Of a DNA stretch of 64,000 nt, positions 48,128-57,270 are shown piece after piece (position 1 is the first letter of the stretch; each line of letters opens with the position of its first letter). The notes below the pieces were generated by a model, which saw nothing but the letters and a program-made list of their open reading frames with translations, did no database searches and was not told the origin of the DNA. The translations under genes and the position numbers were made by a program. Source of the DNA: Borreliella japonica (GTDB lineage: Bacteria > Spirochaetota > Spirochaetia > Borreliales > Borreliaceae); contig NZ_FMTE01000003.1 in the NCBI RefSeq assembly GCF_900099615.1, positions 62,001 through 126,000 of the forward strand, given 5' to 3'.

Positions 48128-49587
48128 TGGTAGAGTTTAAAAATATAGTTAAGTATTTTCCAGATATTGATAAGCCCATTTTGGACAGTATTAATTTAAA
48201 AATTGGAGAAGTTAAAATTTTCACAGTAGTTGGTAAAAATGGAGAAGGAAAGAGCACCCTAGCCAAGATTATTGCTGGATTTGTTGAATTTGATGGTGGG
48301 GAAATATTGGTAAATGGCATTAAGCAGAAAAATTGGAATGTAGATAAAGCTAAAAATAACGGCATCTATCTTGTTTCTCAAGTTCCTAATTTAAAAATGA
48401 ATTTAAGAGTGTGGGAATATTTAAGCATTTATTGGTTTGGTTATGCATTTTTTATGCCTATGAATAAATCTAAAACCTATAAATACTATAAATGGCTTAT
48501 GCAATTTTATAAAATTTCTTTTGATTTAGATAAGAAAATTAAAGATTTAAATATTAAAGAGATTTATTTTCTGCTTATTATTGCTTCTCTTAAAGAGAAT
48601 GCAAAAATAATTATTTTTGATGAGAGTGCTGCTTATTTTTCTCAAAAAGAAGCGCAAGCTTTTATAAAATTGCTTGTATTGCTTAAGAAATCAGGAATTG
48701 CTTCTCTTTTTATTACCCACAGTGAAATTGCAGATGCTGTAAAATTTAGCGATGAATTTATTGTTTTAAAAGATGGAAAGTGTTTTAGAACAATAAACAA
48801 AGAATCAATTTTGAGCAAACTTGATTCTTCTAGCGATAAAATATTTTTTGCAAATATTAATTTTAATAAATTTGAGAAAGATTCTATTAAATTTAATCTG
48901 TTTTTTGAAGATTTTTGGAAGTATGATGTTAGTTTTTCTTTAAATAAAAGGGGTGTTTTAGGAATAATTGGCGAAGAAACTGCAATTAGAACTTGGGAAA
49001 AATTATTCTTAGGAGAGCTTATTTTTGTTGGGTGCATAAAAATTGATGGCATTAGATATGAGCGAATAAATATTTTTGAGTGTAAAGCGGGATTTTTACC
49101 CCTAGGTATTGGTAATTTATTTCCGGATAATAGCAGTATATTAGATAATTTTTTAGCTAAATCTATGAGCTTTGAAAATAAAATTTTTATTAGGCAATCT
49201 TATATTAATAAGATTAAAGATTTTTTTAAAAAAAAAATGGAATTTTATAGCGAAGAGAAAATATATAGAATTCTTTATTCTAAGTCTTTGGCATTTTCTG
49301 GAGGAACTTTGAAGAAGTTTGCTCTTTACAGAGAGATGTATATTGCAAAAAGTTTTTTGATTTGTTTTTCTCCTTTAAGTAATTTGGATCACAAAGCTTA
49401 TAATGAAATGTCTGTTGCTATTCGCAATTATTCGAAAGAAAAACCAGTTCTTTTGATTACCTCTAATTTAGATGAATTATTTTTACTCTCTGATAATATT
49501 TTGGCAATGAAAATGGGAGAAGTTTTGTTAAACGTATCTAGAGAAAAGATTAGTAAAGAAAAATTAAAGGAATTGCTATTTTTATGA
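48127..49587 (+). CDS. Nucleoside-type ABC importer ATPase, two fused domains
   Basis: A 486-residue double ATPase of the RbsA/MglA/PnrC type. Domain 1 has Walker A VGKNGEGKSTLAKII (K42), Walker B KIIIFDES and H-loop LFITHSE, but its signature region (LNIKEIYFLLIIA) is not LSGGQ. Domain 2 has a decayed Walker A (GIIGEETAIRTWEKL), no acidic Walker B (LICFSPLSN) and no H-loop His, but a signature LAFSGGTLKKFAL. One complete ATP site can therefore form, from domain 1 motifs and the domain 2 signature. It overlaps both neighbours by 1-4 bases. I recall BB0318, annotated mglA. Confidence 0.9.
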   Translation: MVEFKNIVKYFPDIDKPILDSINLKIGEVKIFTVVGKNGEGKSTLAKIIAGFVEFDGGEILVNGIKQKNWNVDKAKNNGIYLVSQVPNLKMNLRVWEYLSIYWFGYAFFMPMNKSKTYKYYKWLMQFYKISFDLDKKIKDLNIKEIYFLLIIASLKENAKIIIFDESAAYFSQKEAQAFIKLLVLLKKSGIASLFITHSEIADAVKFSDEFIVLKDGKCFRTINKESILSKLDSSSDKIFFANINFNKFEKDSIKFNLFFEDFWKYDVSFSLNKRGVLGIIGEETAIRTWEKLFLGELIFVGCIKIDGIRYERINIFECKAGFLPLGIGNLFPDNSSILDNFLAKSMSFENKIFIRQSYINKIKDFFKKKMEFYSEEKIYRILYSKSLAFSGGTLKKFALYREMYIAKSFLICFSPLSNLDHKAYNEMSVAIRNYSKEKPVLLITSNLDELFLLSDNILAMKMGEVLLNVSREKISKEKLKELLFL

Positions 49588-50516
49588 CTTTGTTTAGAAA
49601 TGGCTTTATGGCGTTGATTTTTTCTTTTTTGGTATTAAGTATCAGCTATTTTTTTAGTGATTTTTTTCAATTTTCTTATATTAAGATGATATCTTGGCGT
49701 TTTATTTTATTTTTAATCATGGCTACTGGTATTGCCACCTGCGGCAAGAGTAATTCATTAAATCTTGGAAATGAAGGTCAGGTTTATTTCGGAGCATTTT
49801 TTGTTTATATATTTTCAAGTTTTTTTGGATTAAACCATTTTAATTTTATATATTTGATATTTTTGAGCTCTTTTCTTGTAGGATTTTTAGGGCTTATTCC
49901 TTTTTATATTACTTTTTTCTTTGGTTTAAATAGAGCTTTAACAGGTCTTTTAATATCTTATGGAAATCAAAGGTTGATAGATGGGTTTATTTTAAATATG
50001 TTAAAAACAGGTAGTTTTTCTAATCAAACAAAAAGAATCAATAGCTTATTTACTTTAGATTCATCACTTGTTTACTTGTTTTTGTTTGGCATGTCAATTT
50101 GGCTTTTTTATGTTTTTATTCATAAAAAAACTATTTATGGGCTTCAGCTTGAAATATTAAGCAATAAGAAAAAGATAGATATTTTTTTCAATATAAATGA
50201 ATTTAAATATAAGTTTTTTGCTGTATTTGGCAGTGCCTTTTTAAATGGTCTTGCAGGTTCTATGTTTGTAGTATTTTTTAAACTGTATTTAGTTTTAGGG
50301 CTAACTTCAGGACTTGGTTGGAGTAGTTTAATTATTGCTGTAATTTCAGGATTTAATTATATTTATGTATTATTTTTTAGTCTATTGTTTTCAATATTAA
50401 TAGAATTTAATAATTTTCTTAATATAAATTATGACTTTAAGTATGAATTTATTGGGTTGTGTCAATCAATTGCTATTTTTTTATCTTTATTTTTAATTAA
50501 AGCCAGGAAAAAGTAG
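49584..50516 (+). CDS. ABC importer permease (BPD_transp_2), subunit 1
   Basis: A 310-residue permease with eight or nine hydrophobic segments. TGIATCGKSNSLNLGNEGQVYFGA is the family motif near residue 50, and LNGLAGSMFVVFFKLYLV and GLGWSSLIIAVISG follow in the second half, as in the PnrD/YufP sub-family. It overlaps the ATPase gene by 4 bases and ends directly before the second permease, so the four importer genes form one translational unit. The substrate is inferred from the Bmp-type binding protein. Confidence 0.9.
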   Translation: MTLFRNGFMALIFSFLVLSISYFFSDFFQFSYIKMISWRFILFLIMATGIATCGKSNSLNLGNEGQVYFGAFFVYIFSSFFGLNHFNFIYLIFLSSFLVGFLGLIPFYITFFFGLNRALTGLLISYGNQRLIDGFILNMLKTGSFSNQTKRINSLFTLDSSLVYLFLFGMSIWLFYVFIHKKTIYGLQLEILSNKKKIDIFFNINEFKYKFFAVFGSAFLNGLAGSMFVVFFKLYLVLGLTSGLGWSSLIIAVISGFNYIYVLFFSLLFSILIEFNNFLNINYDFKYEFIGLCQSIAIFLSLFLIKARKK

Positions 50517-51323
50517 ATGTTTGATATTTTTGAGCAAGCTATTGTATTTTCGTATTTGGCACTTGGGGTTCTTTATACAGAAAGAATAGGACTTTTAAAT
50601 GTATCTATTGAGGGTATTTCGTATCTTTCAATATTTTTAACATCTTTTTTTATTTATTTTGGATATGGAGTTTTTGTATCGATCATTTTCACTCTTTTTA
50701 TAAGCTTTTTGTTTGGGTTTTTTTTGTCTTTTATAGTGAATAAAAATTATGATATTTTTATAGCAGGAATAGGTATTAATATTTTTTGTTATTTTTTTGT
50801 TGATTATTTGATGAAGAGTAGTTTTGATTTTATTCCTGGTTTTACTTTAAATCTATCTGGAAATTTTGAGATTATTGCTTTTATTGTTATTTTTTTCATT
50901 TTTCTATTTATTACTGTTTATGTTATAAATTATTCAAGAATTAGAGCAGTTTTTGAATTTATCTCTTCAGGGAATTATGAAGATATTTTGGGAGAGAAAA
51001 TAAGCAATCGTTTCAAATCTTTTGCAATTTTTGTATCAATTTTCACAGCAAGTCTTGCCGGTTCGTTTATTGCGGTAAATCTTAATGCTTACTCTTATAA
51101 TTTGGGATTAAACAATGGTTGGCTTGCTATTTGCATTCTTTATATTGCATTTTCAAATCCTTTGTTAATTTTCCCAATTTCTTTTTTGATAGTTTTTTTT
51201 GAATATCAATTTTTTCATACCCAAGAGTATATAAATTCTTATTTTTCTCTTTCTTTTCCATTTTATGTAGCAATAATAATAAATATATTAGTTTCGTTGA
51301 TTAAGAAAAAAGATAAATTCTAG
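50517..51323 (+). CDS. ABC importer permease (BPD_transp_2), subunit 2
   Basis: A 268-residue permease beginning one base after the first permease's stop. ERIGLLNVSIEGISYLSIF is the family N-terminal motif, and SLAGSFIAVNLNAYSYNLGLNNGW the second-half motif, like PnrE/YufQ. About eight hydrophobic segments. It is shorter than the usual ~300 residues. Its stop is one base from the stop of the convergent TPR gene, with no terminator between. Confidence 0.9.
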   Translation: MFDIFEQAIVFSYLALGVLYTERIGLLNVSIEGISYLSIFLTSFFIYFGYGVFVSIIFTLFISFLFGFFLSFIVNKNYDIFIAGIGINIFCYFFVDYLMKSSFDFIPGFTLNLSGNFEIIAFIVIFFIFLFITVYVINYSRIRAVFEFISSGNYEDILGEKISNRFKSFAIFVSIFTASLAGSFIAVNLNAYSYNLGLNNGWLAICILYIAFSNPLLIFPISFLIVFFEYQFFHTQEYINSYFSLSFPFYVAIIINILVSLIKKKDKF

Positions 51324-51324
51324 T

Positions 51325-52008
51325 TTAAGTTCTGCACTTTGTATTTTGAATTGTTTTTAAGGTGCTAATTTGCAGATATAATTCTTTTAATTTTTTTCTA
51401 TTAAAATAATAAAAGGGTATTTGTTTTATTATTTCCAAATTATTTAAAAAAATTATAAATAAGGTATCGTCATTAAGTGCTAATTGGAAAGTGTAGGTTA
51501 ATATTGTATTAAATGCTGTATTTTCATTGTTTATAAAATGATAAATGCTTTTTTTAAAAAGAGCATCAATTGCTATAAATATATTTTCTTTAAACAATTC
51601 TTTACTGCCTTGAAAAAATTTAATTATGTAGTCCATTGAATTTTCAACTTCTCCTATTAAAAAGTATGCCCAAGAGATATCTAAAAAGTTTTTTTTATCT
51701 TTAAAGTCTATTATTTTTAAGTAATCTTGAGATTTAATAATTGCTTTTTTCCAGTTTTTATTCAAATATTCTAATTCTGAGAGCAAAAGATGAGCGTCAA
51801 CTTGATTTTTATCCATGTTAATTATCTTTTTTAGATTTGCTATAGCTTCGTTATATTTTTTTGATTTTTTCAGCATCATTGATTTTTGGTAAAGTTTTTC
51901 TATTGTATATTTGCTTGCCTGTTCACCTAGTGTTAATTTTGATGTTATTGCAGGGTGAATATTTGTGATCAAGCCATAAAAAAGCGCTATTATTATTGTT
52001 TTTCTCAT
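51325..52008 (-). CDS. Exported TPR protein, unknown
   Basis: A 227-residue protein with a signal-like N-terminus (RKTIIIALFYGLITNIHPA) and two or three TPR units (residues ~35-125; KKYNEAIANLKKIINMDKNQ, VDAHLLLSELEYLNKNWKKA and LDISWAYFLIGEVENS). TPRs bind other proteins; the partner is unknown. Its start overlaps the polyprenyl synthase stop by one base, so translation is coupled. The C-terminal half is helical without recognised motifs. Periplasmic location is inferred from the signal. Confidence 0.75.
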   Translation of the reverse strand: MRKTIIIALFYGLITNIHPAITSKLTLGEQASKYTIEKLYQKSMMLKKSKKYNEAIANLKKIINMDKNQVDAHLLLSELEYLNKNWKKAIIKSQDYLKIIDFKDKKNFLDISWAYFLIGEVENSMDYIIKFFQGSKELFKENIFIAIDALFKKSIYHFINNENTAFNTILTYTFQLALNDDTLFIIFLNNLEIIKQIPFYYFNRKKLKELYLQISTLKTIQNTKCRT

Positions 52009-53051
52009 TAAATTCCTTCTTTTATTTGTTCGACAATTTCTATTAGCAGATTTTTATATTTATTTGTTAATGGGTATAAATCGAGTTCTGTTTTAAACTC
52101 GTTTAGATATTTTAAGGCAGTAATAGTTGAGTTTTTTATTGATTTTGATGAATTTATCATTTCTATTAATTTAAATATTTCTTTTCTTGCTTTATCGTTT
52201 TTGGTATTTTTTATTTGATTGAATTTTGAAATAATTTTTGGTTCAAATTTTTTTTCTTGTAAGAAATAAATTATTGGCAAACTTTTTTTTCCTTCAAGTA
52301 AATCGTCTCCAAATTCTTTGCCATTAATTTTGTTTTTGATATTTTTAATATCGTCTATTATTTGAAAATAAACACCAAGTTTTAAGAACGTGCTGTAAAT
52401 TTTTTTAGCTTTGTCTTCATTGTTTGTGAGTATTGCAGCTAGAAAGCTAGCCATTCCGAAAAGCGAAGCTGTTTTTAATTCTACTAAAGAAATGTATTCC
52501 TTAATGCTTGGAATGTATGATTCATTGTGAAATTTAATATCAATTCCTTGTCCTAGGTGGAGATTTGAAAGAGTTGTAAAGAAATTTTCATAAATCAGTA
52601 ATTTTTGATTTTCTTTTAAATTTGATCTTTCTATTAATTTCGCAGGTAAAAAGTAAATTAAATTACCAGCATTTATACTGTTATCTATTCCATAGATTAA
52701 ATGTATTGCTGATGTGCCCCGTCTTTTTAGCGAATTGTCTTCAATGTCATCAATAATCAAGCTTCCAGAATGAGGAAGTTCAAGTAGTAAGCTTAATTTA
52801 TATATTAATTTGTAATTTTTTTCTTTTAAGCCCAATGCGTATGCTAAAAGAATCATTATCATTGGTCGTATTCGTTTTCCACCTCTATTAATGATTTCAA
52901 TTGCTGGTGCTTTAATATAATTAAGGGTTTCTTTTTTTATTTTAAAAGTAAATTTTAAATCTTTATCTTTGAATAAATTTAGAAAATTAGTTGTTGAAAA
53001 GATGTTATTAATATTTTTTTCAATATTTTTTAAAAATAGTTTATTTTGCAT
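52008..53051 (-). CDS. Polyprenyl diphosphate synthase
   Basis: A 347-residue trans-prenyltransferase. GGKRIRPMIMILLAY is the family entry motif. The first Asp-rich motif is DDIEDNSLKRRG and the second is QIIDDIKNI. It condenses isopentenyl diphosphate onto an allylic primer. The residues just before the first motif (HSGSLII) are small at positions -4 and -5, where short-chain enzymes have bulky aromatics, so a longer product such as the lipid carrier precursor is likely (inference). KEFGDDLLEGKKSLPIIY is also typical. The TPR gene lies downstream. Confidence 0.92.
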   Translation of the reverse strand: MQNKLFLKNIEKNINNIFSTTNFLNLFKDKDLKFTFKIKKETLNYIKAPAIEIINRGGKRIRPMIMILLAYALGLKEKNYKLIYKLSLLLELPHSGSLIIDDIEDNSLKRRGTSAIHLIYGIDNSINAGNLIYFLPAKLIERSNLKENQKLLIYENFFTTLSNLHLGQGIDIKFHNESYIPSIKEYISLVELKTASLFGMASFLAAILTNNEDKAKKIYSTFLKLGVYFQIIDDIKNIKNKINGKEFGDDLLEGKKSLPIIYFLQEKKFEPKIISKFNQIKNTKNDKARKEIFKLIEMINSSKSIKNSTITALKYLNEFKTELDLYPLTNKYKNLLIEIVEQIKEGI

Positions 53052-53101
53052 AATAAGAATTATAATGAAAAAGTATAATAAAGTGTATTAAAGGTATTGA
53101 T

Positions 53102-53680
53102 GTGTATCGTCTGTGTGATGAGTATTTTCAAAAAGCCAAAAGAGAAGGGTATTTGGCAAGATCTGTGTATAAGTTGATAGAAATTAATGAAAAATTTTCT
53201 TTATTTACTTCTGGCAATGTTTTAGATATTGGCGCATCGCCCGGTAGTTTTTCTCAATATGCTTATAAAAACCTTAAAAAAGGTGTTCTTGTGTCTGTTG
53301 ATATTAATGATATTGGCCTTAAATATGTTGATAATTTTTATTTTGTAAAGGGAGATATATTTTCAGATGATACAGTTTTTAAAATTAATAAGTTTGGACC
53401 TTATAGCCTTGTTATTAGCGATGTGGCTCCTAGAACTACTGGAAATAGACTTGTAGATACTAGTAATTCTTTTAATTTAAGCATGAGAATAATAGATTTA
53501 TCGCTTGAAGTTTTACTTAAAAAAGGAAATTTGCTTATTAAAGTTTTTCAGGGAGGAGATGAGATGCAAATTTTTAAAAAGTTTGAAAAATATTTTAAAT
53601 TTGTAAAAAAAATTAGGCCCAAAGCTGTGAGAAAAAATTCTTTTGAAATTTATTTTTTGGGCAAAAGTTTTGGCAAGTAA
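53102..53680 (+). CDS. rlmE: 23S rRNA Um2552 2'-O-methyltransferase RlmE (FtsJ)
   Basis: A 192-residue Rossmann methyltransferase. [15 protein letters not shown] is the S-adenosylmethionine site. The catalytic Lys-Asp-Lys-Glu set can be assigned to [29 protein letters not shown] and NSFEIYF. It methylates U2552 in the A-loop of 23S rRNA, a late step in 50S assembly. Start is GTG at 53102 after AAAGG. It begins the long plus-strand run to the window end. Confidence 0.95.
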   Translation: MYRLCDEYFQKAKREGYLARSVYKLIEINEKFSLFTSGNVLDIGASPGSFSQYAYKNLKKGVLVSVDINDIGLKYVDNFYFVKGDIFSDDTVFKINKFGPYSLVISDVAPRTTGNRLVDTSNSFNLSMRIIDLSLEVLLKKGNLLIKVFQGGDEMQIFKKFEKYFKFVKKIRPKAVRKNSFEIYFLGKSFGK

Positions 53681-53726
53681 TAAGTTGATCAACTTGTTAT
53701 AAGTATCAATTTAAAAGGTATAAAAT

Positions 53727-54257
53727 ATGTTAAGAAAAGAAAAATCTAAAGACGGTAAGTCACAGCTTCAAGTTGCAGGTTTTAAAATAGGTAAAGAAAG
53801 TTATGGTGTGTCAATAGAGCATATTAGGGAAATTATTAAAGTTCCGTCAGAAGGAGTTTATGCTATACCAAATGTACCTGAATATATTATAGGTATTTAT
53901 AATCTTAGAGGCAGTATTATCCCTTTAGTTAATTTAAATATTAAATTTGGGGTTCCTTCTATTTCAATAACAGAAGAAGATATGCTTTTGACAGGATACT
54001 TAATAGTTAAGATTGAAAATAAACTTTTAGGCATTTTTGTTGACAGGGTTCTTAAAGTTATTAGCTTTGATGATTCTAGAGTTCAAGAACCCCCTGCTAC
54101 TTTGCAAACTTTAGATAGAAAATATATATCTGGAGTTGTAAAGCTTGATGAGACTGATAATCTTGAGAGTGAATATTTAGTATTAATTGATATTGTAAAA
54201 ATTTTTGATAAATGTGAATTTGACGATATTCCCTATAAAGATCAACATGAAGAATAA
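53727..54257 (+). CDS. cheW: Chemotaxis coupling protein CheW
   Basis: A 176-residue CheW. QVAGFKIGKESYGVSIEHIREII, VPEYIIGIYNLRGSIIPLVNL and VDRVLKVI are the family blocks. It links methyl-accepting receptors to the CheA kinase at the poles, controlling motor switching. No receptor or cheA is nearby; Borrelia has several cheW genes elsewhere and I recall this as cheW1 (BB0312). AAAAGG lies about 7 bases upstream. It overlaps nadK by 11 bases. Confidence 0.95.
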   Translation: MLRKEKSKDGKSQLQVAGFKIGKESYGVSIEHIREIIKVPSEGVYAIPNVPEYIIGIYNLRGSIIPLVNLNIKFGVPSISITEEDMLLTGYLIVKIENKLLGIFVDRVLKVISFDDSRVQEPPATLQTLDRKYISGVVKLDETDNLESEYLVLIDIVKIFDKCEFDDIPYKDQHEE

Positions 54258-55086
54258 AGCTCTTCTTTGCATTAATACTTTAAAGTCAGGAGCTAGTATT
54301 TTAGGCAATGATATTAAAGTTTATTTAGAAACTAAGTATTTTGTTGAGGTGGTATTAATAGATGTTGGTAAGCCTTTATTTTCTTTTCCAAAAGAAAATT
54401 TTCTTTTTTTGATAACCTTAGGAGGAGACGGGACAGTTCTTTTGGCTGTTAATTTGCTTCTTGAAAATAAAAATATTAATATCCCAATTATTTCAATTAA
54501 TATGGGTAAGGTAGGGTTTTTAGCAGATATTAAGATTGAGGATTTTAAAAAAGTCATAGATAGATTTTTTAACAATTCTTTAGTTATTAATAAAAAATTT
54601 TTACTTCATGTAACAGTTTGTCAGCGTGGTAAAGATTTAATTTCTAAATATGCTTTAAATGATATTATTATTCGCTCAAGTGTTCTTAATAAAATGATTT
54701 ATGTAGATCTTAAGGTTAATTCTGAAAGTTTTTTATCATATAAAAGTGATGGAATAATTGTGTCTACTCCAACAGGTTCAACAGGATATTCTTTTTCTGC
54801 AGGAGGGCCTATTTTAGAAGCAGATCTTGAGGGATTTTTACTTACACCTATTTCCCCCCATTCTGTTTATAATCGTTCTTTTGTGTTTTCTAAATTAAGT
54901 AAACTTTCTCTTTCTTTTTCAAAGGAACATTTTCTAGCGTCAGCATCAATTTTTTTAGATGGGATTAATTTTGGTTCTTTCGGAGTTGATGTTGTTTTTG
55001 AATTTGAAATTTCTTCTCAAAGCTTAAATTTTGTTGCATTTTGCACGGATACTTTTGTTAAGAGATTGAAAAACAAATTATTGTAA
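54247..55086 (+). CDS. nadK: NAD kinase
   Basis: A 279-residue enzyme that phosphorylates NAD to NADP. LITLGGDGTVLLAV carries the GGDG motif, and NMGKVGFLADI and SDGIIVSTPTGSTGYSFSAGGPIL are typical blocks. I chose the ATG at 54247, 11 bases inside the cheW end; an in-frame ATG at 54205 would overlap cheW far more and add no family sequence. About 230 bases with no gene follow its stop before the next start. Confidence 0.95.
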   Translation: MKNKALLCINTLKSGASILGNDIKVYLETKYFVEVVLIDVGKPLFSFPKENFLFLITLGGDGTVLLAVNLLLENKNINIPIISINMGKVGFLADIKIEDFKKVIDRFFNNSLVINKKFLLHVTVCQRGKDLISKYALNDIIIRSSVLNKMIYVDLKVNSESFLSYKSDGIIVSTPTGSTGYSFSAGGPILEADLEGFLLTPISPHSVYNRSFVFSKLSKLSLSFSKEHFLASASIFLDGINFGSFGVDVVFEFEISSQSLNFVAFCTDTFVKRLKNKLL

Positions 55087-55315
55087 GTTTAATTCTTTTT
55101 TTAAACAGTGTTCTTTTTTAAAAAATGTCATTGTTTGTTAATTTGAATGTTTAACTTAATTTAATCTTTAGTCTGAAACCAAAGGATTTTGTATGTTTTA
55201 AGGTTTGGTACTTTTAAAAATTAGTTAAAATTTTACATAATTTACTATAAGTATGCTAATGTTTTTCTTATTCACAGAGTTAATGTTTCAAGGGTGTTTT
55301 TTATAAATTTATAAC

Positions 55316-56161
55316 TTGTTAAAATATTTAATATGTTTGTTGTTAGAATCAATATATTGGATAGCTGATAAATCACTTTTGTATGAGTTTAGGCAGGTGT
55401 TTATGGATTTAATTAATAATGAAAATTATAAAAAAATAGTGTACATCAATAATCTTGTTTTAAGAACTTTAAATGATATAGCAGTTATAAAAGAGACCAG
55501 CGAATTTACATCAAATTCTAAACTTTCATTTGATCTTATCGATTTTAATTTAAATGTTTTAAGCTATATTTCGTCTTTAAATTATTTTTATACTAAGCCC
55601 AGATTGAAAGTAAATTATTCTATAAAAAAAATTTTGTCTGGATTGATTTCTGATTTTAGTTTGGTTATTAGTCCTGTTCTTAGTATCGCCCCAAGCGAGT
55701 TAATTGAAATGCCCCAGTCTCTTAATTTAAATCCCGAGGAGAGATTTTTAATTGTTAAAAAATTAGGTTATTTAATTGATTTGGCTAAAAGTTTTAGTAA
55801 AAAAGATTCTAAAACACTTGTTTTTCTTGAAGATATGTATCTTAGGTTTATTGTTTTTTCTAAAAATATTATTGATTTTAGAAATTTTTATAAAAATCTA
55901 AAACTTGAGAGCCCTTATTACAAATTTCAATTTGAACACCTTATTAAAGTGTTGGAGCTTTTAGAAGAGGGAGCATTTATTTTAAGGAGCAAATATGAGC
56001 TTAGTGGATCTCAGGAATTTGGATTACATTCTCTTAGTTATCTTGAAGCTGGAAGAGCGTTAGCTACTATAGCTTCTCAAAAAGAAGTCGCTGAAAAATT
56101 TTCAAGGTTTCATGGGGTTTGGTCTTCAAAGTTTAGTTCAGATTTAATTAAAGCAAAATAG
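55316..56161 (+). CDS. Conserved protein of unknown function
   Basis: A protein of about 281 residues, mainly helical. I do not recognise a family. The start is uncertain: TTG at 55316 has no close ribosome-binding site (AAGGG at 55290 is 20 bases off), and further in-frame TTG codons occur at 55337 and 55340. The first dozen residues are hydrophobic but too short for a clear signal. The gene is 32 bases upstream of the next one in the same direction and probably belongs to the operon leading to the division genes. Confidence 0.65.
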   Translation: MLKYLICLLLESIYWIADKSLLYEFRQVFMDLINNENYKKIVYINNLVLRTLNDIAVIKETSEFTSNSKLSFDLIDFNLNVLSYISSLNYFYTKPRLKVNYSIKKILSGLISDFSLVISPVLSIAPSELIEMPQSLNLNPEERFLIVKKLGYLIDLAKSFSKKDSKTLVFLEDMYLRFIVFSKNIIDFRNFYKNLKLESPYYKFQFEHLIKVLELLEEGAFILRSKYELSGSQEFGLHSLSYLEAGRALATIASQKEVAEKFSRFHGVWSSKFSSDLIKAK

Positions 56162-56193
56162 ATAGATCAAGTATTAGGGGGGAAGTAGTTATA

Positions 56194-57270
56194 TTGAGTT
56201 TTAATGTAGAAGAGGGCATAGTTAAATTCAAAAAGTTAAAAATTTTTTTGATCTTGAGTTTGTTTTTATTATTTATAATTTTGATTGATTTTTTTATAAG
56301 ATCTACTATGAATGTATCTAATTTTTATGATTTTAAGAATTTTGAAAATAAATCTGACTACAAAAATATAAATTTAAGCAAAAATGTTTTTTTATCAAAT
56401 AAGGTTTTGAATCTTAATTTTGGAGAATTTTGGTATTCTCTTTTAAGTGATAACTTAATAAGTTATTCAGACTATTATTATGTGCTTTTTAATTCTAGTG
56501 AGGATTATTCTGTTTTTTCTGTTAAAAATAATAAATTTTTATTTACACTCAAGTTCAAGGATTTTGTTTTTGCAATAAATAATTTAATTTTTACTCTAAA
56601 CAACCTATATAGAACTTTAGAGATTTATGATTCTGGCGGAAATAATATACTGGAGCTCAATTTTTTGTCCTCAATTTTAAGTTTGGACTATAATAATGAA
56701 GTTTTAGTCTTAGGGCTTTCTAATGGTGAGATTTATGTATATAAGCAAGGCAAAATAATTTATATGGAAAATTTTTTAGAGAGAAAAGTTCCAACATGTT
56801 TTGTTAAATTAAGTTCTGATAATAAATATTTAGTTACACTAAAAGGTAATTCTGAGTATTTTTTAGAAATAATTGATTTAGAGAGTAATTATAAAAAAAT
56901 TTTAGAATTAAGCAATTTAAGTATTAATAGTTTTGAGACTTTTATAAAAATAGACGATTATCATAATTTGTTTATTGAAGGCAAAAATTCCTTTGTAGTG
57001 ATAAATATTAAAAGTGGTAAAATATTTAAAGTTGAAAATAAAAATTCTATTTTAAGAGCATCATATGATTATTTTCAAAATGTTTACAGAGTGTATTTTT
57101 ATTCTGAGAGTGAAAAAATTATTAATATAAAGACTTATTCTGCAAATTTTTTTAGATTATTTGATAATGTTTTTATTAAAGATGAAATAATCTCTTTTGT
57201 TGAATTTGGAAAGGGACTTTTGTATTTTAATAGTAATAATGATTTAAAATATTTGGGATTGGGACAATGA
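56194..57270 (+). CDS. Membrane-anchored protein, possible beta-propeller
   Basis: A 358-residue protein with one N-terminal membrane segment (~18-36; LKIFLILSLFLLFIILIDFF). The rest has recurring beta-strand pattern with WD-like turns (VLVLGLSNGEIYVYKQGKIIY and KYLVTLKGNSEYFLEIIDLE), suggesting a beta-propeller outside the membrane. It starts with TTG at 56194, 9 bases after GGGGGGAAG. It overlaps the next gene by 4 bases (ATGA). Position in the operon before rsmH and ftsL suggests an envelope or division role, but this is unproven. Confidence 0.68.
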   Translation: MSFNVEEGIVKFKKLKIFLILSLFLLFIILIDFFIRSTMNVSNFYDFKNFENKSDYKNINLSKNVFLSNKVLNLNFGEFWYSLLSDNLISYSDYYYVLFNSSEDYSVFSVKNNKFLFTLKFKDFVFAINNLIFTLNNLYRTLEIYDSGGNNILELNFLSSILSLDYNNEVLVLGLSNGEIYVYKQGKIIYMENFLERKVPTCFVKLSSDNKYLVTLKGNSEYFLEIIDLESNYKKILELSNLSINSFETFIKIDDYHNLFIEGKNSFVVINIKSGKIFKVENKNSILRASYDYFQNVYRVYFYSESEKIINIKTYSANFFRLFDNVFIKDEIISFVEFGKGLLYFNSNNDLKYLGLGQ

